Assembly (NCBI GenBank): GCA_015520485.1
Contig: WAPX01000009.1
Location: 1-36,234, forward strand
Length of the DNA stretch: 36,234 nt
Source of the DNA: Archaeoglobaceae archaeon
Lineage (GTDB): Archaea > Halobacteriota > Archaeoglobi > Archaeoglobales > Archaeoglobaceae
Direction: 5' to 3'
Shown here: one piece after another, positions 8,540 to 16,055 of the stretch
Position numbering within the stretch: the first letter of the stretch is position 1
Layout: every line of letters starts with the position of its first letter
Translations under genes and position numbers: made by a program
Notes under the pieces: model-generated
Told to the model about the DNA's origin: nothing
Databases searched by the model: none
The model's input: the letters and a program-made list of their open reading frames with translations, nothing else

Positions 8540-9439
8540 ATGGAAAGTGTAGTGAAAGTAAGAGACTGGGGATTGAAAGCGAGGATGTACTTCACAATGT
8601 TCATGATATTCCTGATTACGCTGGCGTTCCTCACTTTACTGTGGATTTACGGAGTGAGCATGCAATTTCTCGTGCTGATAGCAGGAGGTATGCTTTTCAT
8701 GCAGTACTACTTCTCCGATAAGATAACTCTGCTGGCTACGGGCGCAAAAATCGTTGACGAAACAGAAATGCCGGAATTGCACAGAATCGTCGAGAACCTC
8801 GCAAAAAAGGCAGGGATTCCAAAACCAAAGGTTGCCATCGTGGACACACCGGTGCCAAACGCATTTGCAACCGGTAGGAGCCCGTCCGCTTCCACTGTTG
8901 CTGTGACAACTGGGTTACTGAGAACTCTGAACAAAGAGGAGTTAGAAGCAGTTCTCGGGCACGAGCTGAGCCACATAGCCCACAGGGATGTGGCGGTCAT
9001 AACCTTTGCCAGTTTTATCTCCACCTTAGCCTGGTTTGTCATGAGGTGGGCAATGTTCATGGGATTCTTTGGAGGTGACAGGGACAGAGACGACCTCGCA
9101 CCCTTAGCACTGTTTGCCATATCGTCTCTCATATGGCTCATAAGTTTCATGCTGGTAATGGCGTTAAGCAGATACAGGGAGTACGCCGCGGATATGGGAA
9201 GTGCGCTGCTCACGAGAAAGCCCGAGAACCTAATTTCTGCCCTGCTGAAAATAAGCAGAAACATGGACTACGTTCCCTCAGAAGAGAAGAAAAAGGTGGA
9301 AGGTCTGAACGCATTCTTCATAATCCCTGCTGTAAGTGGAGAAACAATAATGTCCCTCTTCTCAACACATCCGCCTGTGGAAAAGAGAATCTCAAAACTC
9401 GAGGAAATAGCTGAGAAGATGAGAAGGGGCGAGCTTTAA
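8540..9439 (+). CDS. htpX: HtpX-family membrane zinc metalloprotease
   Basis: 299-residue integral membrane protease of the M48 family that degrades misfolded membrane proteins. Two N-terminal membrane helices (about residues 14-34 and 37-53) are followed by the catalytic segment with HELSHIAHRD near residues 141-150, in which the two His of HEXXH bind zinc and Glu is catalytic. The third zinc ligand lies in the later YREYAADMGSALLTRKPE block. Two more helices lie between them (about 153-172 and 187-209), and THPPVEKRISKLEEIA near the C-terminus is typical of the family. Monocistronic, with a terminator before it and T6 (9442-9447) after it. Confidence 0.95.
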   Translation: MESVVKVRDWGLKARMYFTMFMIFLITLAFLTLLWIYGVSMQFLVLIAGGMLFMQYYFSDKITLLATGAKIVDETEMPELHRIVENLAKKAGIPKPKVAIVDTPVPNAFATGRSPSASTVAVTTGLLRTLNKEELEAVLGHELSHIAHRDVAVITFASFISTLAWFVMRWAMFMGFFGGDRDRDDLAPLALFAISSLIWLISFMLVMALSRYREYAADMGSALLTRKPENLISALLKISRNMDYVPSEEKKKVEGLNAFFIIPAVSGETIMSLFSTHPPVEKRISKLEEIAEKMRRGEL

Positions 9440-9441
9440 AC

Positions 9442-9447
9442 TTTTTT
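9442..9447 (+). terminator. T-run after htpX
   Basis: Six T bases lie directly behind the htpX stop codon, in the gap before the convergent tRNA-Gly gene. Confidence 0.4.
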
Positions 9448-9496
9448 AACCAGCTTTAACTAAGAATTCCTTGTTCTACACTCAAAAATACTTCAG

Positions 9497-9567
9497 TGCG
9501 CGGGCCGGGATTTGAACCCGGGCTAACGGCTCGGAAAGCCGTTGTCCTACCACTAGACTACCCGCGC
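9497..9567 (-). tRNA. tRNA-Gly (anticodon TCC)
   Basis: Read on the minus strand this folds as a full cloverleaf. The acceptor stem GCGCGGG/CCCGCGC is perfect. The D arm is GTCT-AGTGGTA-GGAC, and the anticodon arm is ACGGC-TTTCCGA-GCCGT with anticodon TCC reading GGA. A 4-base variable loop follows, then the T arm CCGGG-TTCAAAT-CCCGG and an A discriminator (base 9497). There is no intron and CCA is not encoded. An AT-rich GATAAATA element at 9592-9599 lies 25 bases upstream on the same strand and is a good TATA box for it. Confidence 0.96.
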
Positions 9568-9591
9568 CTATCCTGCAGTACAAGGCTTTGC

Positions 9592-9626
9592 TATTTATCC
9601 TTTTTGCATCCACATTCATTTTATAG
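9592..9626. promoter_or_regulatory. Divergent promoters for tRNA-Gly and the HerA gene
   Basis: On the minus strand GATAAATA (9599-9592) sits 25 bases from the tRNA-Gly 5' end. On the plus strand ATTTTATAG (9618-9626) ends 21 bases before the HerA ATG at 9647. The 79-base gap between the two genes therefore holds back-to-back promoters. Confidence 0.5.
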
Positions 9627-9646
9627 CTGTTTGTTAGCTGATAACC

Positions 9647-11242
9647 ATGCGTCCAGTTGGAACCGTTCGCTCTCCTGAGGGAACCAACGAGTTTACATTT
9701 GTAACTCCCGACGACAGAAAGCTCAAGACAGGGGAGTTCGTTTACTACGTTCTCGATGGAAAAAAAATCATGTGCAGGGTAGTAAAGAGAAAGCCCCTTC
9801 GAACGTATCCCGACTCATTTCTCTCCAGCCCTCACATTCATCCGTCGAAGATACTCAGAGCAGTTGGTATTGAAGACGAAACGCAGCTTTTTGAAATCAG
9901 AGCATGCATAATGGGTTACTACGACGAAAAACTTGGTTTCGTAAATCCGAGAATACCACCTCCTCCGGGTGAACCAGTTTACTTGGCTGAAGAGGACGTA
10001 ATTCAGAAAACTCTGATGAAAAAAAAGATTAACGAAAAAGGGTCATTGCACATAGGTTATCTGCTGAACAGAGATGAGGATGTACCGGTGGTTCTCGACG
10101 CATCTTTAATAGCGAGCGAGCACCTCTGCATTTTAGCTTCTACAGGAAGCGGAAAGAGCTACCTTTCCGGAGTTATAGTCGAGGAGTTCATGAAGCCGTA
10201 CAACAGAGCCTCTCTGCTCGTGCTCGATCCCCACGGGGAGTACCACACGCTCAAGGAAATTGAGGGAATAGAGGATTTCCGGGAAGGTAACTACAGGCCG
10301 AGAGTTAGAATTTTTGGCAAGGGAGAAATTAAAATCAGGCTCTGCGAGCTTGATTACAGTGAAATTACCGGAATTTTACCCGGTTTAAGTGATAAAATGG
10401 AAGCTATGCTGAAAAATGCCTACGAAATTCTTCCAGAAAAGTTCACGTCAGAGGATTTAATAAATGCCGTGCTCGAAGTTGATTCGGAGAGGAGTTATAC
10501 ATCTAAGGCTCTGATATGGAGGATAAAGAGGTACATTCAGGGAATGGACATAATAGACGACTACGTACATCTGGAGCTGAAGGATTTGTTAAGGCCGGGA
10601 CAGCTGAGCGTACTTCAGCTTTACGAAATGAGTGATCTGGAACAGCAGGTTCTCGCCTCAGTTCTGCTGAACAGAATACTCAACGCGAGAATAGCTACGG
10701 AGAAGGGAAAGGAAAGCAACGAAAAAATAGAGTATCCGGTATTCATCGTGGTCGAAGAAGCACACCGTTTTGCCTCAAGAGAATCGAGGAGTTACGAGGT
10801 GATGAGAACCATCCTTTCAGAGGGCAGGAAGTTTGGTGTGGGCGTCTGCCTCATAAGCCAGAGGCCCTCCAAGATAGATTCAGACGTGCTGAGTCAGTGC
10901 ATGACCCAGATCGTAATGAGAATAGTTAACCCCGCTGATCAGGAGAACGTTAGGTGCAGCGTTGAGAGCATAGGTAGAGATCTGCTGGATGAGCTTCCGG
11001 GTTTAACCAAAGGTCAGGCCATCGTGGCTGGAGTGGCGATAAACGCTCCGGTAATGGTAAGGGTTAGAGAGAGGTACACGCCTCACGGGGGCGTCAGCAG
11101 AGACGCACCCTCTGAATGGCAGAAGTGGCTTAGTCTCAACGAGGAGTTTGAAGAAATCAAAGCCGAAGCCAAACCTGCAACCAGAGCCAAAAGGAGTTTG
11201 ATAAAACCAAAAACAGCCAGACTCTTCTGGGATGAGGAGTAA
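9647..11242 (+). CDS. herA: HerA-family DNA translocase/helicase
   Basis: 531-residue hexameric ATPase of the HerA/FtsK superfamily, which pumps double-stranded DNA and usually works with nuclease NurA and Mre11-Rad50 in end resection. An N-terminal HAS-barrel region (about residues 1-110) precedes the P-loop ASTGSGKS at 164-171. LLVLDPHGEY follows, then the Walker B block VVEEAHRFASRESRSYEV. LSEGRKFGVGVCLISQRPSK contains the sensor region and the arginine-finger segment. The C-terminus is basic. No nurA, mre11 or rad50 lies beside it; a SIS-domain gene follows after 5 bases instead, so this may be a paralogue with a different partner. Confidence 0.93.
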   Translation: MRPVGTVRSPEGTNEFTFVTPDDRKLKTGEFVYYVLDGKKIMCRVVKRKPLRTYPDSFLSSPHIHPSKILRAVGIEDETQLFEIRACIMGYYDEKLGFVNPRIPPPPGEPVYLAEEDVIQKTLMKKKINEKGSLHIGYLLNRDEDVPVVLDASLIASEHLCILASTGSGKSYLSGVIVEEFMKPYNRASLLVLDPHGEYHTLKEIEGIEDFREGNYRPRVRIFGKGEIKIRLCELDYSEITGILPGLSDKMEAMLKNAYEILPEKFTSEDLINAVLEVDSERSYTSKALIWRIKRYIQGMDIIDDYVHLELKDLLRPGQLSVLQLYEMSDLEQQVLASVLLNRILNARIATEKGKESNEKIEYPVFIVVEEAHRFASRESRSYEVMRTILSEGRKFGVGVCLISQRPSKIDSDVLSQCMTQIVMRIVNPADQENVRCSVESIGRDLLDELPGLTKGQAIVAGVAINAPVMVRVRERYTPHGGVSRDAPSEWQKWLSLNEEFEEIKAEAKPATRAKRSLIKPKTARLFWDEE

Positions 11243-11247
11243 CTAAG

Positions 11248-12432
11248 GTGGTTGGGCAGTTAAATCCTGCAGTGCCAGATAAAGTGCTATCAGCAGGTGT
11301 TATATTCACCTTATACCAACAACGTATCATGCACAGTAAAAACATGCCGTATTTGAATAGAGTTTACAGAAACTTAAAGAGCGTTAAAAAAAGCCAGCTA
11401 AAGGTCGTTATGGAAAACCTGAGGGACTCAAACTGCATAATTCCGGTTGGAGAGGGCAGATCGGAATGTGCACTGCACATCGGACTGAGCAGAATAAACA
11501 AAACGGTTAAAACCACTGAAGACATAGATTTCCCCGGAAACACGATATACGAAGCTGCAGAGGAACTTGAAAGAAGGTTCGGCAAAGTTGCAATTCTCGT
11601 TAATTCTGGAAGTGGAGAAACCTTGATACCGAAAAGAACTGTTCAGATGATGTCGGAATACATAGAGAAAAGCGGCAGCAAAAACTACACTATAAATGCG
11701 ATAGTTTCGAACCCGTATTCGAGCATAGGCATGGTCAGGGAAAAGGAATACGGATTCATAGTTGAGCTGAAGGGTAGAAAAACGGAACCAAAAACTGAGA
11801 GAGAGTACTCCAAGCTTGGAATAATGAACGACATATACGAACTCGGAAGTTTGATGTTGATTCACAGAATGAAACTCGCCATAAACAACGGTAAAGATAA
11901 TAAATTCGTTTTAGATATAGAGGATAAATTTAATGAGATATGTAAAATTGTTGACAGGTTTACAGAAGAGGAAATGTACGGAGAACTGGTTGAAGCCATA
12001 GAGAGGAGGTGTCATGTCACTGTTGGAGGGCTTGGCCCGGCGAGAAGTGTAGCTCTCATGACTGTGATAAGACTGCAACACGTGAAAAGGTCTGTTTGTG
12101 ATGAAGCTTACATATCGGGTCCGCTGGCACCCCATCCGAGAGCGGGAGACGTTTTGCTTCTCATTTCAAGAAGCGGTGAAAACGACGCTTTGATAAGCTG
12201 GTGCGAAAAAATGAAGAAGAGTGGAGTACAGGTATACTCCATTGTCGGCAGAGATTCCACTCTGTCATCGATTTCGAACAGCTTTGTGCTCGACTGCAGG
12301 GAAGAGGATTTTTACTGCTACGCCGCTTACGCCCTGAGTCCGCTACCCCTCAGCGTGGTTGACAGGCTTGCAAGTCACGGATTGAGGTTGCCGGAGTACA
12401 TACTTCGCTGGTACCACAGCGTAACACAGTAA
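11248..12432 (+). CDS. Tandem SIS-domain protein (sugar-phosphate isomerase-like)
   Basis: 394-residue protein with what look like two SIS (sugar isomerase) domains. The first contains VAILVNSGSGETLIP (about residues 112-126) and NAIVSNPYSSIGMV; the second contains VGGLGPARSVALM, DVLLLISRSGENDALISW (about 306-323) and YSIVGRDSTLSSIS. SIS domains bind phosphosugars in isomerases or in regulators. The GTG start at 11248 is chosen because GAGGAG (11234-11239), inside the end of the HerA gene, is well spaced as a ribosome-binding site; an ATG at 11329 would give a protein shorter by 27 residues. Translational coupling to HerA is likely. The substrate is unknown. Confidence 0.83.
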   Translation: MVGQLNPAVPDKVLSAGVIFTLYQQRIMHSKNMPYLNRVYRNLKSVKKSQLKVVMENLRDSNCIIPVGEGRSECALHIGLSRINKTVKTTEDIDFPGNTIYEAAEELERRFGKVAILVNSGSGETLIPKRTVQMMSEYIEKSGSKNYTINAIVSNPYSSIGMVREKEYGFIVELKGRKTEPKTEREYSKLGIMNDIYELGSLMLIHRMKLAINNGKDNKFVLDIEDKFNEICKIVDRFTEEEMYGELVEAIERRCHVTVGGLGPARSVALMTVIRLQHVKRSVCDEAYISGPLAPHPRAGDVLLLISRSGENDALISWCEKMKKSGVQVYSIVGRDSTLSSISNSFVLDCREEDFYCYAAYALSPLPLSVVDRLASHGLRLPEYILRWYHSVTQ

Positions 12433-12516
12433 GCAACTTCAAATTTTTAATCTGGCGATTATACTTAATTTATGATTTATGTTTACGTATCTATGCAATA
12501 TAAATCACTTAAAAGA

Positions 12517-13581
12517 TCACTCAAAAAACACCTTTCCGGGAATTATCCTTTCAATGTCCTCAATGCACGCTCTTCTGACAAGAGTTGCGAGCGTATTTTT
12601 CGATTTTGAGAAGTTAATACGCCTGTGGAAGATAACAATTCCAAGATTCAACCCGTTTTCAAGGCTGCAGGTAGCGGCTCTGAAAACTTTCTCATCGTCT
12701 CTGACAGCATAAGATGCCACGTGCATCTCTTCAAGTACGGATGGAGAAGCGAGCATGACGTTGTCCGTTCCAAGACACCATCTTTCGTACTCAGCAAACA
12801 GCCTGTAGCTGTCAAAGTTTGCTACGTCAAAAAACAGGTTTGACCTGATACAGCTGATTACCGGTATTTCCTCTTCAAAAACCCTTCTTATCTGATCTTT
12901 CCTTGCCCTGTTCATGTGGACTATTGCGTCGGGCTCCAGCTCTATCGCTCCGTCAACGTCTCCGTCATCTACCTCCCCGGCGTGGATGAAGAAGAGTTTT
13001 TTCCTCTTTCTGGCAATTTCTCTCAGGTATTCAGCTACCTCAAATCCCACGTCCCTGACGCTGCTTACACCAAATCCGTCTGCAATTTCAAGTACTTCCT
13101 CACTTCTTTCACCTTCCTCACTTTCAGGTCTGCCGAGAGCCACGCATAAGCCCATCCTGTCTGCTTCTCTCAGAAGCTTAACTCCTTCAGTACCTCCTTC
13201 TCTGAAATCATATACCCTCAGAACTCCAGAAAGAGCTGAAAGGTTCAGGGAGCCTTCAATCGCTTCCTTGCACTCACTCCTGTATTTTTCGAGCATCCTG
13301 AACTTGTAACCTCCGGGCATTACGAGCTCTATTCCTGAAAAAGGTGGATCCTTGGCTATTGAATCTCCAAGGTGGGTATGAGCGTTTACGAAAGCCGGAC
13401 AGGCTACGAAGCTCACTTCCTTTCTATCGCTCTCCTCAAAAACTATTTTTTCTCCTGCGTGCACCGTTCCAGTCTTTCTGTTTAGCTCTCCATCCTCGAA
13501 AAATACGAACTCGCAATCAAATTCAGAACCGAATTCAGTATCGCACATTTTCGCACACGTCACAATTACAAGCTTAAACAC
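12517..13581 (-). CDS. Amidohydrolase-superfamily metal-dependent hydrolase
   Basis: 354-residue TIM-barrel hydrolase. The metal-binding pattern of cytosine/guanine-deaminase-like amidohydrolases is complete: HTH at residues 68-70 (AHTHLGD), H200 and E203 in FFIHAGE, H222 in VHMNRA, and D273 in CLGTDNVM. It therefore probably binds one metal ion and deaminates or hydrolyses a small cyclic compound, but the substrate cannot be read from the sequence. It ends in an AT-rich gap facing the SIS gene. Six bases separate it from the isochorismatase-like gene upstream, so the pair is one operon. Confidence 0.85.
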   Translation of the reverse strand: MFKLVIVTCAKMCDTEFGSEFDCEFVFFEDGELNRKTGTVHAGEKIVFEESDRKEVSFVACPAFVNAHTHLGDSIAKDPPFSGIELVMPGGYKFRMLEKYRSECKEAIEGSLNLSALSGVLRVYDFREGGTEGVKLLREADRMGLCVALGRPESEEGERSEEVLEIADGFGVSSVRDVGFEVAEYLREIARKRKKLFFIHAGEVDDGDVDGAIELEPDAIVHMNRARKDQIRRVFEEEIPVISCIRSNLFFDVANFDSYRLFAEYERWCLGTDNVMLASPSVLEEMHVASYAVRDDEKVFRAATCSLENGLNLGIVIFHRRINFSKSKNTLATLVRRACIEDIERIIPGKVFFE

Positions 13582-13587
13582 CGGTAT

Positions 13588-14112
13588 TCAGCCCATCTCA
13601 CTTATTCTGGACGCCTTTACTATCTCCAGAACTTCTCTGAACTTTTCGTGTTCAGCGTCTCTCAGCAGGTCGTAGATAACAGCTTCTGCTGTCGTGAGCT
13701 TAACACCTTCCTGCACCATTCTCTGAACAGCAACATCTCTGTCAATGGCTTTTCTTGAAGAAGTGCAGTCAACCGCCAGGTAAACTTCGAGTCCGTACTT
13801 CAGCATGTCCAGAGCTGTTTGCAGAACACAGATGTGAGTTTCTATTCCGGTCAGAACGAACCTCTTTTCGCCCATGATTTTCTTTACGAAATCGTCGCAT
13901 CCCATGCAACTAAAAGTGGTTTTTTCTATCGGCTCCCCAAAACTTCTCAGGTTTTCGTCTGTTTTTCCGAGCTTTTTCTGCTCTGTGAGCGTTACGGGGA
14001 GGTTTAAGATTTTGAAAACTCTGGCGAGTTTAAACGTGTTTAACAGAACGTTTTCACTTTCGACAACGCGGGGCAGCAGCTTTTCCTGCATGTCGATAAT
14101 TATCAGGTGCAT
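13588..14112 (-). CDS. Isochorismatase-like cysteine hydrolase
   Basis: 174-residue hydrolase of the isochorismatase/nicotinamidase fold. The catalytic triad is visible as D7 (IIIDMQ), K64 (PIEKTTFSC) and C95 in GIETHICVLQTALDML; the usual non-proline cis-peptide region precedes the cysteine. Metal-binding Asp/His residues typical of nicotinamidases are not obvious, so an amidase or N-carbamoyl hydrolase is as likely. First gene of a two-gene operon with the amidohydrolase. The plus-strand R15P isomerase gene diverges from it across 76 bases. Confidence 0.87.
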   Translation of the reverse strand: MHLIIIDMQEKLLPRVVESENVLLNTFKLARVFKILNLPVTLTEQKKLGKTDENLRSFGEPIEKTTFSCMGCDDFVKKIMGEKRFVLTGIETHICVLQTALDMLKYGLEVYLAVDCTSSRKAIDRDVAVQRMVQEGVKLTTAEAVIYDLLRDAEHEKFREVLEIVKASRISEMG

Positions 14113-14188
14113 GAACTCTGAAATTTACTCAAATTCAAAAGCTTTTCGCATGCGGAACTGATTTTTAACTCATGCTGCAATTCAAAAC

Positions 14189-15154
14189 ATGAACGAAGAA
14201 TGCGAAAAAATCGTGAGAAGTGCGGCAAAGAAAATAGTGACGATGGAAGTTAGAGGTGCGGCGAGGATAGCCAAGTTCGCTGCAGAAACACTCAAAGCTT
14301 TTGCTGAGAGTTTAAACGTTTCCGATCCGGAAGAGTTCGATAAAAAGATGAAGTGGGCTGCCAGAACGCTTCTGGATACGAGGCCGACAGCCGTAAGCCT
14401 CTACAATGCCGTAAACTACGTTATGAGCTATTCCGGTGAGAGCGTTGAGGAAAAGAAGGAGAGCGTTGTTGAGAGAGCAAACAGGTTTGTGGAGTGGGTG
14501 AGAACTGCTCACAAAAACATAGGGGAATTTGGAGCCAAAAGAATTAAAAAAGGCTCTACTGTCATGACCCACTGCAATTCTTCTGCAGCCCTTTCGGTTA
14601 TAAAGGAAGCCTATAAACAGGGAAAGGTGGAAATGGTTTTTGCAACTGAATCGAGACCGAGGAGGCAGGGTTTCCTGACTGTTAAGGAGCTCGCTTCTGA
14701 AGGCATTCCTGTAACGCTGATAGTCGATTCTGCGGTCAGGTACTTTATGAACGAAATAGACTGCGTAATTGTTGGTGCGGACACGATAACAGCTAACGGA
14801 GCTCTGATAAACAAAATTGGTACTTCCCAGATAGCTTTAGCTGCCAAAGAGGCTAGAGTTCCGTTTATGGTTGCTGCCGAAACGTACAAGTTCAGCCCGA
14901 AAACGCTGTTTGGCGACCTCGTCGTGATAGAAGAGAGAAGTGCGGAGGAAGTGGCTCCTCCAGAAATTCTGTCGCTGAACATTAACGTCAGAAATCCTGC
15001 TTTTGACGTGACGCCAAGGGAGTACATAGATGTTATAGTTACGGAGGTGGGAGCAATACCTCCGGAAATGGCATACCTCATAATCAGAGAGAGGCTTGGA
15101 TACACGTTCAGAGAGGAAGGAGAGATCAGCGTATCTCCCAAGCATTTCGACTGA
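14189..15154 (+). CDS. Ribose-1,5-bisphosphate isomerase (eIF2B-like fold)
   Basis: 321-residue enzyme converting ribose 1,5-bisphosphate to ribulose 1,5-bisphosphate, the substrate of archaeal form III RubisCO, in the AMP/nucleoside degradation pathway. The N-terminus VRGAARIAKFAAETLKAFAE (about residues 20-39) and the C-terminal block FDVTPREYIDVIVTEVGAIP mark the archaeal R15P isomerase clade rather than methylthioribose-1-phosphate isomerase or true eIF2B. HCNSSAALSVI and FATESRPRRQG form the substrate site, and VGADTITANGALINKIGT carries the conserved Asp. Preceded by TTTTTAACT (about 14162-14170), a possible TATA box. The partner RubisCO is not in the window. Confidence 0.92.
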   Translation: MNEECEKIVRSAAKKIVTMEVRGAARIAKFAAETLKAFAESLNVSDPEEFDKKMKWAARTLLDTRPTAVSLYNAVNYVMSYSGESVEEKKESVVERANRFVEWVRTAHKNIGEFGAKRIKKGSTVMTHCNSSAALSVIKEAYKQGKVEMVFATESRPRRQGFLTVKELASEGIPVTLIVDSAVRYFMNEIDCVIVGADTITANGALINKIGTSQIALAAKEARVPFMVAAETYKFSPKTLFGDLVVIEERSAEEVAPPEILSLNINVRNPAFDVTPREYIDVIVTEVGAIPPEMAYLIIRERLGYTFREEGEISVSPKHFD

Positions 15155-15262
15155 TTGTTTTTGGAAGTTCTGGTAGCTGTTTTGATTTATTTTCTTTATA
15201 TGTTTTACTTTATTTTTATCCACTAACACGATCGGTCGTCAGCCAAAAAATTGATTCCAAAC

Positions 15263-16003
15263 TCATAAATTATCCAGTTCCACCTCAAGTACGGTCTCGT
15301 CAACACTCTCAGCTTCGGCAACAATTCCTTCAGGGGAAATCACCGCACTTTTAACACCAAACTTCCTGTTTCTGTAAACAGCAGTTCTCGACGTCTTGGC
15401 TATTACAATTCCGTACTTCTTCGCCGCTTTGAGAGAGAGTGGATGTCCTTCCACAGCGGGATGGTCAGGAGAAGTCATGGAAATCGGAAAGAATACGAGC
15501 TCGGACTTTCTGCAAACGGAATCCAGAACGCTGCTACTCAGGCAATCAGCACACACCATAACTCCAGCTCTGACCGAAGATCCCTTAACACTCGCTTTAA
15601 AAGAGACTGTCTCCGCTCCCGGACTTATACCTGCCTTCACCTCCTCCTCGATTATGTTTATCTTTCTGTACTTCGCAACGACCTCGCCTTTCCGCAAAAC
15701 GTAACACGTGTTGTAGTATTCGCTGGCATCTCTCTCAATTACGGTACCCGCTATGATATAACCGTCAAACTTCCTGCTCGCCTTCTTCACGTCCTCGATA
15801 ACCCACCACGTTCTTTCATGTGCTTTTTCTGCTGCTCTTTTGCCGAACTTCTCAATCAGCCCCCTGAAAAATCCAAGAGGGTGGGCGAAAAACTCCGGAA
15901 TGCAGAGAAAGTCGGTTTCTTCACTCCGAATGCACTTCAAAACAGCCCTGACGTTGTCCTCCACGCTTCCCCTGTCCTCGACCTGATACAGTCCCAGCAG
16001 CAT
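15263..16003 (-). CDS. Carbon-nitrogen hydrolase (nitrilase superfamily)
   Basis: 246-residue cytosolic amidohydrolase of the nitrilase superfamily. The Glu-Lys-Cys triad is present as E37 (CIPEFF), K114 (KYRKINII) and C151 (GVMVCADCLSS). Members hydrolyse non-peptide C-N bonds, for example omega-amidase or N-carbamoyl substrates. Length fits a single-domain member without fusion. It is divergent from cobN across 52 bases with one shared TATA-like core, so joint control is possible. The 108-base gap after R15P isomerase is AT-rich and convergent. Confidence 0.88.
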   Translation of the reverse strand: MLLGLYQVEDRGSVEDNVRAVLKCIRSEETDFLCIPEFFAHPLGFFRGLIEKFGKRAAEKAHERTWWVIEDVKKASRKFDGYIIAGTVIERDASEYYNTCYVLRKGEVVAKYRKINIIEEEVKAGISPGAETVSFKASVKGSSVRAGVMVCADCLSSSVLDSVCRKSELVFFPISMTSPDHPAVEGHPLSLKAAKKYGIVIAKTSRTAVYRNRKFGVKSAVISPEGIVAEAESVDETVLEVELDNL

Positions 16004-16024
16004 GGGTTGGAGTTGAGGGAAGTG

Positions 16025-16033
16025 TTTAAATTA
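16025..16033. promoter_or_regulatory. Shared TATA-like core between nitrilase and cobN
   Basis: TTTAAATTA lies 22 bases from each of the two divergent start codons (16003 minus, 16056 plus) and is nearly palindromic, so it could direct transcription both ways. Confidence 0.45.
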
Positions 16034-16055
16034 TTTTGATGGAATGTCAAATTAG

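Noticed and set aside
9496-9678. Open frame over tRNA-Gly
   Set aside because: It lies antisense to a perfect tRNA and runs into the HerA promoter and start; a shadow.
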